From JAXDBV01 sp034678415 (GTDB taxonomy: Bacteria; Bacteroidota; Bacteroidia; Bacteroidales; VadinHA17), in the NCBI GenBank assembly GCA_034678415.1, contig JAXDBV010000059.1:1-21727 (forward strand): a stretch of DNA of 21,727 nucleotides, written 5' to 3'. A program made the translations under genes and the position numbers. The notes beneath the pieces are model-generated. The model saw only the letters and a list, made by a program, of their open reading frames with translations. It made no database searches and had not been told where the DNA came from. Numbering within the stretch: position 1 is the first letter of the stretch; the number at the start of each line of letters is the position of its first letter. Below, in pieces: positions 7,374-16,303 of the stretch.

Positions 7374-10300
7374 ATGAAAAACTTTTGTAAATGGGTAGAT
7401 TTATCCCTTCAAAACAAAAAAACCAAAGCTTTAGTAATCATGAAAATATATATACTCCTAAGTATTGTGACTACCTTTGCAGTCTCAGCCAGTATATACT
7501 CTCAACCCGCCAGTCTGAGCCTGTCTGTTGAAGGTAAAACACTTAAGGAAGCGCTCAAGATTATTGAAGGCGAAAGTCCCTATCGTTTCTTTTACAGTGA
7601 TGATTTTCAGGATCTTGAAAATAAGGTTACCCTCACCATTCAGAATGAAAGTATTGCCAGCGTGATGGAATCACTGTTAAGAAACAGCACCATTGGTTAC
7701 AGGATCCTTGAAAACAATGTGGTTGTAATAACACCTGATGCAAAATCCTTACCACCTCAAAACCAGGTTGTCAAGGGCAGTGTTACCGATGCAAAAACCG
7801 GAGAGCCCCTGCCGGGGGTGAATGTATTTATTCAGGGCACAACCGTTGGTACCATTACCGATGCCACCGGAAACTTTTCCCTTGAAGCAAAGGCTGACAA
7901 GCCGGTAGTGGTGTTTTCATGCATCGGTTATGTCACAAAGGAAGTGATATGGTTAGGGCAGGATATCAATATATCCCTTGAGAGTGACACCCAGATTCTT
8001 GATGAGGTATTGGTGGTTGGTTATGGAGTTCAGAAAAAAGAATCGGTTACAGGTGCTATCTCGAATGCCACCCTTAAGGATTTAAGCAGGGTTAATACCA
8101 CCAGCATCAATTCCTCACTTGCCGGTAAAATTGCCGGGCTTTCCTATCGTATGACCGATGGCTCACCGGGAGCATATGCCAGTATTCAGGTGCGTAACCT
8201 TGGCAATCCGCTGTATGTTATTGACGGTATACAGAGCAGCGTTGAAAGGGTGAACAGCCTCTCGCCGAACGATGTCGAGTCCATAACGGTTCTGAAAGAT
8301 GCCTCCGCCGCTATTTATGGTGTGAGGGCTGCCAACGGCGTGATCCTCGTGACAACGAAAAAAGGCCGGTTGGAAAAACCGGTCATCAACATTGATACCT
8401 ATTGGGGATGGGATAACTGGTCAAGAGCTCCCAGGGGAGGTAATGCCTACCAGTATATGCTCGGCATGGCCGAATCGGATCTGAATCGATTCGGCGAAAC
8501 CGGTATCACGGAGGAAGAGCTGGACAAATGGAAAGACGGCACAGAGGAAGGATATAAAAGCTTTGACTGGTACGATTTTGTGGTACAGGAGAATGCACCT
8601 CATAATTCGTTCAATATTAATACAACCGGAGGCAATGAAAATGTGAACTACTATGTTTCCCTCTCAAGATTATACCAGACAGAAGTCATTGGACGTGAGC
8701 AGACCTTTGAACGCATTAACCTCCAGAGCAATGTCACGGCAAATATTAAGCGGTTCAAGGTGGGAATACAGCTGAGTGGATCGCTGGATGACAGGAAAGG
8801 CTCGGGAATACAGGGGGGCAGTGGTTCATCAGCTGTTCGGTATGGTTTGTATCTGAATAGTCCTACAACACGGCCATATGCCAATGACAATCCAAAGTAT
8901 GTAAACAACATTCCTTTTCTCTTTACCAATCTGGCAGTATTGCCAAGGGATATATCAGGCTATAATGACAAGAACAGGAACCTTCTGACCACCAATATAT
9001 CAGTGGAATATGAATTTCCCATAAAGGGGCTTACGGCGAGAGGATTGTATTCATACCAGTACTCGGATATGCTGAGAAACATGCAGCAATTCAGGTATAA
9101 TGCCTATACCTATTTCCCGGGTACCGACACGTATGAAATAACCGGCAGGAATGAAGAAGCCCAGCGGTTGAGGGAAAGCCAGAAGCTGGTTGAAAAGGTA
9201 TTGCAGGGACAGTTGAACTATAACAACACCTTTGGAAAGCATACCATCGGTGCCACCTATGTCGTGGAACGATATGAGATGAACAACTTTTATCATCTCC
9301 AGCGGGCCACACCGGTCAGCGATTATTTTAAGACCATCGGTTATAATGAAACCAATTCAAACGAATACACCGACCTGATGGAAGAACAAGCCCGTATCGG
9401 TTATATCGGCAGGCTGACGTATAACTTTGCCAACAGGTATTACCTCGAACTGTCAGGCCGTTATGACGGATCATGGAAATTTGCCCCGGATAAACGCTGG
9501 GGATTCTTCCCCTCCGCATCGGTTGGATGGAGAATAACGGAAGAAAATTTCATGAAGAACTGGATGGGTTCCAACAGCCCACTCACCTTCCTCAAGCTGC
9601 GTGCATCCTACGGAATCCTTGGAGACGACAATGTCGGGATAGGCCCGTTTGATTACCTGTCGGGATACACCTATGCCACGAGTTTTGAGTATGGAATGTA
9701 TACGGTGCTTGACGGTACAGGTGTTCTGGGAGCCCGCGACAGGGGGGCGGCAATAACCAATATCTCATGGTTTACCAGCAATATGTTTGACGCCGGGATT
9801 GATTTTGCTTTCCTGAACGGGAAATTAAGCGGGTCATTAGACTACTTCAAACGGGTACGTGAAGGCCTTGTGGGTCATAAGTATGATATACTGGTGCCGT
9901 CAGAGCTGGGATATACCCTTCCGGATGAAAATGTGAACAGTGATGCCCAGGTGGGCGCCGACGGATCAATCCAGTACAACGGTAAGATCCGGTCCCTGAC
10001 TTTTTCCGTTGGAACGAATGTGTCGTTTTCCCGCGACAAGTGGGTTTCCACTTATAAACCCATGTTCGGAAACTCACTGGATCAATACTACAATTCCGTG
10101 GAAGACAGATGGAAGAGCACCTATTGGGGATATAAAGTCATTGGGCGGTTTACCTCGCTGGATGACGTGAACAATTATACGGTAAACAATGATGAACAGG
10201 GCAACGCGACAATGCTCCCCGGTGATTTTAAATACAAGGATGTCAATGATGACGGGCTCATCAACGGATTTGATATGATCCCCATCGGTTATGGCACCGA

Positions 10301-10814
10301 GAAACAGCCCATGCTCAACGTGGGGCTCAATCTTACCATAGCCTATAAAGGGTTTGACCTGAGTACGGATTTCTCGGGAGGCAGTCTTTATTCCTTCGAG
10401 GTCAGTAGTGAAAGCAGAATACCCGGTTTGCGCGGCGGATGTCTGTTGACGACTTTTGAGGACCGGTGGCACAGGGAAGATATCTACGATATCAACAGCA
10501 ATTGGGTGGAAGGAGAGTACCCGGCGATACGGTATAATGACCGGCGGAGCACCAATGCCTGGACAAACTCATACTGGGTTGTGAATGTCAAGTATTTCCG
10601 TTTAAGAACCCTTGAATTCGGGTATACATTCCCGGCCCAGTGGATGTCCAGGGTGAAAATACAACGGGCACGCCTCTTCCTGAATACCTATAACTTGTTC
10701 TCCATCGACAATATGAAAAAATATGATATCGATCCTGAAACCGGCTTTTGGCCAAAGGGTATTCTGTACCCCCAGAACAAGTATGTGAATATTGGTTTCA
10801 ATGTATCTTTCTAA
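7374..10814 (+). CDS. SusC/RagA-type TonB-dependent outer-membrane transporter with STN domain
   Basis: A 1146-residue outer-membrane channel that imports glycan fragments using TonB energy. In order: signal peptide 1-44 with a long N region, ending before QP; STN signalling domain about 49-119 (ALKIIEG, YRFFYSDDF, NNVVVITPD); carboxypeptidase-D-like beta-sandwich about 132-205 (VVKGSVTDAKTGEPLPGVNV); the SusC hallmark DEVLVVGYGVQKKESVTGAI at about 210-229; plug with NPLYVIDGIQ and GVILVTTKKGR; then a beta-barrel ending in phenylalanine (GFNVSF), the usual outer-membrane signal. The STN domain is the part that talks to FecR, consistent with the sigma/anti-sigma genes directly before it. SusD follows after 22 bp and caps the channel. 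An internal ATG (Met23) is possible, but the longer start is typical for STN-bearing SusC proteins. Confidence 0.96.
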   Translation: MKNFCKWVDLSLQNKKTKALVIMKIYILLSIVTTFAVSASIYSQPASLSLSVEGKTLKEALKIIEGESPYRFFYSDDFQDLENKVTLTIQNESIASVMESLLRNSTIGYRILENNVVVITPDAKSLPPQNQVVKGSVTDAKTGEPLPGVNVFIQGTTVGTITDATGNFSLEAKADKPVVVFSCIGYVTKEVIWLGQDINISLESDTQILDEVLVVGYGVQKKESVTGAISNATLKDLSRVNTTSINSSLAGKIAGLSYRMTDGSPGAYASIQVRNLGNPLYVIDGIQSSVERVNSLSPNDVESITVLKDASAAIYGVRAANGVILVTTKKGRLEKPVINIDTYWGWDNWSRAPRGGNAYQYMLGMAESDLNRFGETGITEEELDKWKDGTEEGYKSFDWYDFVVQENAPHNSFNINTTGGNENVNYYVSLSRLYQTEVIGREQTFERINLQSNVTANIKRFKVGIQLSGSLDDRKGSGIQGGSGSSAVRYGLYLNSPTTRPYANDNPKYVNNIPFLFTNLAVLPRDISGYNDKNRNLLTTNISVEYEFPIKGLTARGLYSYQYSDMLRNMQQFRYNAYTYFPGTDTYEITGRNEEAQRLRESQKLVEKVLQGQLNYNNTFGKHTIGATYVVERYEMNNFYHLQRATPVSDYFKTIGYNETNSNEYTDLMEEQARIGYIGRLTYNFANRYYLELSGRYDGSWKFAPDKRWGFFPSASVGWRITEENFMKNWMGSNSPLTFLKLRASYGILGDDNVGIGPFDYLSGYTYATSFEYGMYTVLDGTGVLGARDRGAAITNISWFTSNMFDAGIDFAFLNGKLSGSLDYFKRVREGLVGHKYDILVPSELGYTLPDENVNSDAQVGADGSIQYNGKIRSLTFSVGTNVSFSRDKWVSTYKPMFGNSLDQYYNSVEDRWKSTYWGYKVIGRFTSLDDVNNYTVNNDEQGNATMLPGDFKYKDVNDDGLINGFDMIPIGYGTEKQPMLNVGLNLTIAYKGFDLSTDFSGGSLYSFEVSSESRIPGLRGGCLLTTFEDRWHREDIYDINSNWVEGEYPAIRYNDRRSTNAWTNSYWVVNVKYFRLRTLEFGYTFPAQWMSRVKIQRARLFLNTYNLFSIDNMKKYDIDPETGFWPKGILYPQNKYVNIGFNVSF

Positions 10815-10836
10815 CTAACCGGAAAAATCTATCAAG

Positions 10837-12708
10837 ATGAAAAAGTATATATCCGTAATAATAGTTCTTCTGAGTATAAGCTGGGGGTGTAACGATGATG
10901 ATTTCCTGAACAGGGAACCCACTAATTTTCTTACCGAAGAACAAGTATACTCAAGCAAGGACCTGACATATAGCGTGCTGGCTCGCCTGTATGAAAGCTA
11001 CCCTGATTTATTTAATTTATGGAGCAGCATTAATCAATGCGACTTTGATGAGGCATTTCCTTCGGAAAGTAACGAGGTGTGGCGTCAGCAGAATCAGACC
11101 TATGTATATGATTACTGGTCGTATTGGGATTATAGTCTCGTGCGCGAAATGAACCTTTTTATTAAGAATGTGAGCGGTGCAGAAAAGCTGGAAGCGTCTG
11201 ACAGGGACAGGTTTCTTGCGGAAGGGCGTTTTCTGCGGGCAGCCGTATATTTTGAACTGGTCAAGCGCATGGGCGGTGTGCCGCTCATCACCGAGCCGCT
11301 GGAGTACAATTATTCCGGCGATCCGACCTATCTGCAGTATCCACGGTCGAAGGAATCGGAAATCTATGATTTTATTATCGATGAGATGGATGCCATCGAA
11401 ACGGTATTGCCCGATGATCCGGCCATCAAATCCAGAGTTACCAAGGGTGCCGCCCTGGCCATGAAGTCAAGGGCTGCCTTGTATGCCGGTTCCATCGCCA
11501 GGTATGGAACAACTACACCGTCGGTTTCAACGCCCGGAGGTGAAGTGGGCATACCCTCATCAATGGCAGAGGACTATTATACTATTGCACTGAACGCAGC
11601 CCAGGAGATCATCGGTTCCGGTTCATATTCACTGTATCTGAAATTCCCCGATGACCTCTCCACCAACTTCAGCAGTCTGTTCTATGATAAAGCCAATAAC
11701 CCGGAAGTGATTTTTATGAAGGATTTTCTGCTGGGCAGCTTCGTTCATGGGTTCACCCTGGATAATCAGCCGTTTTCGCTTACGGAACAACCAAATTCGG
11801 GCGGCCTGTTGAACCCAACCCTTAACCTGGTGCAGTCCTTTGAGATGCTCGATAATACGTTTGCCCCTCTGGCTGCTGAATCGGGCGGTGATTATGTTTA
11901 TTATGACCATCCGATGGACATATTTGCCGGAAGAGATGCCAGGCTTGCCGGGACAATCATCTTACCCGGATCCCTCTGGAGAGGCGAACCGGTGGATATC
12001 TGGGCAGGATACATGCTAGCCGACGGTACCATTATTACCGGTGCTGAGTTCGGCACCCAGAAAATGCTGCCGGGGAATGATTACAGCGAAGTGGTGGTGG
12101 GGTACGACGGCCCGATCGATGGATTGGACCGTGCCACTCAGACAGGATTCCTTGTAAGAAAATACCTGGATCCCAAAGTTGGATCGGGCAATTTCTCAGT
12201 CAGAAGTGATGTTCCATTGATCCGTTTTCGCTACGCGGAAATATTATTGAATGCCGCGGAAGCAGCGTATGAGCTTGAAAGGAATGATCTGGCTGTGACG
12301 TACATGAACGAGGTGCGCAGCAGGGCAGGATTCACCACCCCACTGGAGGAAAGTGATATCACTTTCGACAGGATTGTCCATGAACGAAAAGTGGAGTTCG
12401 CGTTTGAAGGCCATTCATATTATGATCTGAACAGGTGGAGGCTATCTCACCTGATTTACAATGGTGTGGCAACAGACCTTACCACAAACCCCGGAAAAGC
12501 GGATGAACCCAGCACCCGGTCGTTCGGCCTGTGGCCATACCGGATCCATGACCCGGGAAATCCCAACCACGGAAAGTACGTGTTCGAACAGTTAATACCC
12601 AATAATTCCAGAAATGCACACCAGTTCAGGCTGGGGAATTATTATTCTGCCATCAGCACCGAAATCCTTAACAATAATCCCAAGATCATCAGGAATCCTA
12701 ATCAATAG
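10837..12708 (+). CDS. SusD/RagB-type glycan-binding surface lipoprotein
   Basis: A 623-residue lipoprotein that binds glycan at the cell surface and forms the lid on SusC. The signal peptide ends at Cys18 in LSISWGC, and the next residues NDDD are the acidic type that sends Bacteroidota lipoproteins to the outside of the outer membrane. The helical SusD-like part includes RFLAEGRFLRAAVYFELVK and GGVPLITEPL; the C-terminal RagB/SusD domain includes RFRYAEILLNAAEAAYEL, YMNEVRSRAGF and the IVHERKVEFAFEGHSYYDL signature. It starts 22 bp after susC and is followed by a DUF3823 gene, so the three form one transcription unit. It is somewhat longer than many SusD proteins, which is common. The bound glycan cannot be read from sequence. 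Confidence 0.95.
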   Translation: MKKYISVIIVLLSISWGCNDDDFLNREPTNFLTEEQVYSSKDLTYSVLARLYESYPDLFNLWSSINQCDFDEAFPSESNEVWRQQNQTYVYDYWSYWDYSLVREMNLFIKNVSGAEKLEASDRDRFLAEGRFLRAAVYFELVKRMGGVPLITEPLEYNYSGDPTYLQYPRSKESEIYDFIIDEMDAIETVLPDDPAIKSRVTKGAALAMKSRAALYAGSIARYGTTTPSVSTPGGEVGIPSSMAEDYYTIALNAAQEIIGSGSYSLYLKFPDDLSTNFSSLFYDKANNPEVIFMKDFLLGSFVHGFTLDNQPFSLTEQPNSGGLLNPTLNLVQSFEMLDNTFAPLAAESGGDYVYYDHPMDIFAGRDARLAGTIILPGSLWRGEPVDIWAGYMLADGTIITGAEFGTQKMLPGNDYSEVVVGYDGPIDGLDRATQTGFLVRKYLDPKVGSGNFSVRSDVPLIRFRYAEILLNAAEAAYELERNDLAVTYMNEVRSRAGFTTPLEESDITFDRIVHERKVEFAFEGHSYYDLNRWRLSHLIYNGVATDLTTNPGKADEPSTRSFGLWPYRIHDPGNPNHGKYVFEQLIPNNSRNAHQFRLGNYYSAISTEILNNNPKIIRNPNQ

Positions 12709-12733
12709 TTATTTAAGCTAAAAATCAAGAACT

Positions 12734-13450
12734 ATGAGAATAAGATCACTTTATATAGGATTGTTTGCGTTGGGTATCCTTCTGTATACCTCATGCGAAT
12801 TGGATAATTATGACGAACCCGAGTCCTTTCTTAAAGGAAGGCTGGTATATCAGGGTGAAGCCATAAATGTCTCGTATAATGATGTGGGATTCGAATTATG
12901 GGAACCCGGCTGGCCTAAAAAAACCCAGATATGGGTATTTGTTGACCAGGACGGAACGTTCTCCTCACGCCTCTTTGATGCCACCTACAAGCTGATAATA
13001 CCGGAATGGGAAGGACCTTTTATGTCTAAGTTTAATGACGCTACCAATTCCGATACCATCCAGGTGGTGCTGAATGGCAGTAAAACAATGGATATTGAAG
13101 TTATGCCATTCTATATGATACGTAATCCGTCCTTTTCGGTTGCATCGCGTACCATAACCGGTACCTGCAGTGTGGAAAAGATTATTACCGATGCCAATGC
13201 AAGGGATGTGACGAGTGTATCTATTTATGTCAATAAAGGGTATTTCGTTGATTACAAGAGAAATATTGCATCCGCAAAAATTCCGGCACGCGGTATTTCT
13301 GACTGGGACAACGTGAGCATCAGCGTTGATGTACCCACATTCAGCAGTCTCCATCTGCCGGATCAGGATTATGTTTTTGTCCGCCTTGGCATCGGGATAG
13401 ATGGCAGGGAAGATATGCTCTTCTCTCCCGTGGTGAAGATGAATTTATGA
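12734..13450 (+). CDS. DUF3823-type surface lipoprotein of the SusCD cluster
   Basis: A 238-residue lipoprotein with its lipobox cysteine at residue 21 (LLYTSC) followed by ELDNYDEPE, again an acidic surface-export type. The first half (about 30-125) resembles a transthyretin-like beta-sandwich: FLKGRLVYQGE, GFELWEPGW, DGTFSSRLFDATYKL. The second half (about 130-238) is a second beta-rich domain. This matches the DUF3823 family, which is almost always encoded directly after susD and is thought to act as an accessory glycan-binding protein; its biochemical role is not established. It starts 25 bp after susD and its stop is followed by a large inverted repeat, so it probably ends the susCD transcript. 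Confidence 0.85.
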   Translation: MRIRSLYIGLFALGILLYTSCELDNYDEPESFLKGRLVYQGEAINVSYNDVGFELWEPGWPKKTQIWVFVDQDGTFSSRLFDATYKLIIPEWEGPFMSKFNDATNSDTIQVVLNGSKTMDIEVMPFYMIRNPSFSVASRTITGTCSVEKIITDANARDVTSVSIYVNKGYFVDYKRNIASAKIPARGISDWDNVSISVDVPTFSSLHLPDQDYVFVRLGIGIDGREDMLFSPVVKMNL

Positions 13451-13761
13451 TTCACTGCGTAATAAATACAGCATGCCATAGGTTGGTTTAGGTTGGGGTT
13501 AAACCGGTATCATCGTAGTCTGGGAGAATAACGAGCAAAGTTTCTCAATTGTCTACGTAAATGTTCGGAATTTGGATGAAGATGATACCGGTTTTTCTTT
13601 TACCCTCATGTGCCCCTGAGTTCGGGTGAGTAATATTCAATCTTATGCCACATACGGCATCCCGATGGGCAATATGACGGATGCGTTTCTGCCGTTACAT
13701 CGGCCGGGAAACGTTCCATCCTGAGCCAAATGACAATAAATGATTAAAGGAAGTATTTGAT
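13451..13761. other. 311-bp spacer between DUF3823 and GH43 genes
   Basis: No gene was found. The first half holds the structured element at 13501-13600, listed separately. The second half has no clear promoter match. An AGGAAG stretch 12-17 bases before the GH43 ATG could act as a weak ribosome-binding site, unusual here because most neighbouring genes lack one. Confidence 0.55.
13501..13600 (+). terminator. Large structured element ending in a T tract
   Basis: AAACCGGTATCATC (13501-13514) is perfectly complementary to GATGATACCGGTTT (13581-13594), which runs straight into TTTCTTT. Inside the 66-base interval are two nested pairings, CGTAG (13514-13518) with CTACG (13553-13557) and GAGAA (13524-13528) with TTCTC (13542-13546). 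The position, 50 bp after the DUF3823 stop, and the closing T tract fit a transcript terminator. The loop is much longer than in a usual intrinsic terminator, so a stabilising 3' structure is an alternative. Confidence 0.5.
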
Positions 13762-14733
13762 ATGAAAATCAACCTTGCATTCGCGATCCTCTTATGCGCA
13801 CTGATCACCGGTTGCAGCCAGGCGGATGAAACTGTATATCTGTTCTCATATATCGTTCAGGGCAAGGATAAGGAAGGATTGAAGCTTGCCTACAGCACAG
13901 ATGGATATGACTGGAAATCAGTTCAAAACGGGAGATCTTTCCTCACTCCCTCCGTGGGTTCCACTAAAAACGACAAGCAATTTATTCTTCACGGGGATTC
14001 ATCCAACATCATGAGGGATCCATGCATCATTGCAGGAAACGACGGATTCTTTCATATGGTATGGACAGTGGCATGGAACGAGAAAGGCATTGGCTATGCT
14101 TCATCAAAAGACCTGATCTACTGGTCGGAACAGAAATATATACCGGTCATGGCTCACGAACCGGATGTCGTAAACTGCTGGGCTCCCGAGATATTTTTTG
14201 ATGAGAGGAATAACGAATATCTTGTGTTCTGGGCTTCCACCGTCCCCGGCAAATTCCCGTCTGACAGCGCTGCAGGGAACCGGTTCAATAACAGGATTTA
14301 CTATGTTACTACAAAAGACTTTTTATCATTTTCCGAAACGAAGCTGTTCTATGACCATGGCCTGGATGTGATTGATGCCACGATACAGAAAGATGGGAAG
14401 CAGTATCTCATGTTCATCAAAGAATACAACATTTCCCCTCCTCATGACAAGAACATAAGCCTGATCAGTAGTGAAACCCTGTACGGTCCGTTCCCCCCTG
14501 CCCGTCCTTTGGAGGGAAAATACTGGAGTGAAGGCCCCACCGCAATTAAGATAGGGGAATATTGGGTGGTATACTTTGATCGGTACACGGAGGGTAAAAT
14601 GGGCGCTATGAGGTCGGAAGACCTGGTGAACTGGGAAGATATCTCTGATAAAATAAATTTTCCCGAAGGCGTCAGTCATGGTACTGTCTTCACAATCAAA
14701 AGAAAGATACTTGATAATTTGATCAATAACTGA
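13762..14733 (+). CDS. GH43-like arabinosidase lipoprotein
   Basis: A 323-residue five-bladed beta-propeller enzyme. It is a lipoprotein: LLCALITGC puts the lipid on Cys18, followed by SQADE, so it is probably on the cell surface. The three acidic positions of GH43-type enzymes can be proposed as D86 in MRDPCI (base), D205 in VIDATI (pKa modulator) and E257 in SEGPTA (acid). Other family features are GIGYASSKDLIYW, CWAPEIFFD and HGTVF near the end. The family splits arabinofuranose or xylose residues with inversion; this subgroup is commonly called arabinosidase, but the substrate is untested as far as I know. It leads a run of four enzyme genes; the next starts 20 bp later. Confidence 0.85.
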   Translation: MKINLAFAILLCALITGCSQADETVYLFSYIVQGKDKEGLKLAYSTDGYDWKSVQNGRSFLTPSVGSTKNDKQFILHGDSSNIMRDPCIIAGNDGFFHMVWTVAWNEKGIGYASSKDLIYWSEQKYIPVMAHEPDVVNCWAPEIFFDERNNEYLVFWASTVPGKFPSDSAAGNRFNNRIYYVTTKDFLSFSETKLFYDHGLDVIDATIQKDGKQYLMFIKEYNISPPHDKNISLISSETLYGPFPPARPLEGKYWSEGPTAIKIGEYWVVYFDRYTEGKMGAMRSEDLVNWEDISDKINFPEGVSHGTVFTIKRKILDNLINN

Positions 14734-14753
14734 TAATAAAAACTGTTCAAACT

Positions 14754-16289
14754 GTGAAAAGACGTGAGTTCATGAAGATCACTGGTCTGGGAGGTGCTTC
14801 CCTGGTCATCGGTTCAGGTGCCGGCATTTCCTGTTCAGGGAATTCCGTGTCCGCCGTGACTGTAAATCCCGGGCCACTGTTTGAATTGTCCCCCTGGCTG
14901 TACATGCAGTTCATGGAACCCTTGGGGGCCACCGAATGCGCTGTGGATGCCGCCTGGAATTATGCAGAGGATTGCTGGAGGGAGGATGTCATACAGATCA
15001 CAAGGAAATTGTCCCCAACCATGATCCGCTGGGGCGGGATCATCAGCGCTTATTACCGCTGGAAGGAGGGCGTTGGTCCCCGGGATAAACGAAAACCCAT
15101 GCTCAACACCTTTTGGTTCGGAATGGAGTCCAACCAGGTGGGTACGGCCGAATTTGTTGATTTCTGCAACCAGGTTGGCGCCGATCCGCTCATGTGTGTG
15201 AATTTTGAGTCGGAAGGGAGAACTGACCTTAACATTGCGGTTACAAAGAAAGGGGAGGTGCGTTCCGCCGGTGCAATGGAAGCTGCCGAATGGATCGATT
15301 ACTGTAATAACCCGTCGAACAAGCGAAGGATAAGCCATGGCTTTAAAAACCCGTTAACGATTAACGTCTGGCAGATTGGGAATGAAACTTCCTATGTCAA
15401 TGGATTCGATAATGTTACGGCAGCAAAGAAAACGGTGGAATTTGCGAAAGCCATGAAGAATGTGGATCCGTCAATAAAGATCATCGGGTGGGGCGACAGT
15501 GGCTGGGCAAAACAAATGATGGATATTGCAGGTGAATACCTTGATTATATTGCTTTTCATCATCATTTCGACCCGGGGAGGAAAGGCGATGATCCCTCCA
15601 TCCTGCGGGATAATGAGTATCGTAAAGATCCCGATGCAACCTGGGAAGTGCTGATGAATGGTTATGCCATACGGGAAAAGAAACTGGCGGAGATGAGGAA
15701 CGACATGGGTTCGTCCCCATTAAAGCTTGCATTGACGGAGTCACACTACAGCCTGGCCGGCAGGAACCGCTGTGAAGTGCTGTCATCATGGGCCGCCGGT
15801 GTTTCCTATGCCCGGTTACTGAACACCCATGAACGGCACGGTGACATGCTTAAGATCGCTACCCTGGCCGATTTCTGCGGCACACGCTGGATGACCAACG
15901 CCATCATCATACAGTTTCCCGAAGGCAGGAATTACCTCATGCCGGTGGGGAAGGTCATGAGTTTATACCGCCACCACGTTGGGAAGGAATTTCTTGAAAC
16001 ATCGTCCACTCACAGCGATCTCGATGTGACGGCCAGCCGTACAGGCAATACCATCTACCTTCATGTGGTAAATACCAGCAGGACGAACCCGGTTAAAACC
16101 ATCCTCCGTGTCACCGGTTGTGAAATACAATCCGCAAAGGCTTTCGAATTGTCGACCGATCCCACGTTCGAAATCATGAATCCGAAAAACGATCCGCTGA
16201 TACCGAAAGAAAAAACACTGGACGTTCATGAGCCGGTCCTCTTCCCGCCGGCCTCTGTCACGGCTGTGGAACTGGTTACTGGTCAATAA
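14754..16289 (+). CDS. Divergent GH51-like alpha-L-arabinofuranosidase with twin-arginine leader
   Basis: A 511-residue enzyme starting at GTG; this start is preferred because it yields a complete Tat leader, MKRREFMK, then a weakly hydrophobic stretch up to GISC (Cys27), which may be a poor lipobox. The barrel carries RWGGIISAYYRWKEGVGPR, the acid/base glutamate E211 in QIGNE and a candidate nucleophile E329 in LTESH, followed by the WAAGVSYARLLN region that corresponds to the segment after the nucleophile in normal GH51. Where normal GH51 has EHLGRCIYDGIW, this protein has MEPLGATECAVDAAW, and DEW is replaced by TES. It is a close paralogue of the truncated gene at 1-1344. It starts 20 bp after GH43 and ends 14 bp before a canonical GH51. 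Activity is likely arabinofuranosidase-like; specificity is unknown. Confidence 0.87.
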   Translation: MKRREFMKITGLGGASLVIGSGAGISCSGNSVSAVTVNPGPLFELSPWLYMQFMEPLGATECAVDAAWNYAEDCWREDVIQITRKLSPTMIRWGGIISAYYRWKEGVGPRDKRKPMLNTFWFGMESNQVGTAEFVDFCNQVGADPLMCVNFESEGRTDLNIAVTKKGEVRSAGAMEAAEWIDYCNNPSNKRRISHGFKNPLTINVWQIGNETSYVNGFDNVTAAKKTVEFAKAMKNVDPSIKIIGWGDSGWAKQMMDIAGEYLDYIAFHHHFDPGRKGDDPSILRDNEYRKDPDATWEVLMNGYAIREKKLAEMRNDMGSSPLKLALTESHYSLAGRNRCEVLSSWAAGVSYARLLNTHERHGDMLKIATLADFCGTRWMTNAIIIQFPEGRNYLMPVGKVMSLYRHHVGKEFLETSSTHSDLDVTASRTGNTIYLHVVNTSRTNPVKTILRVTGCEIQSAKAFELSTDPTFEIMNPKNDPLIPKEKTLDVHEPVLFPPASVTAVELVTGQ

Positions 16290-16303
16290 AAAACACCGGA
16301 TAT

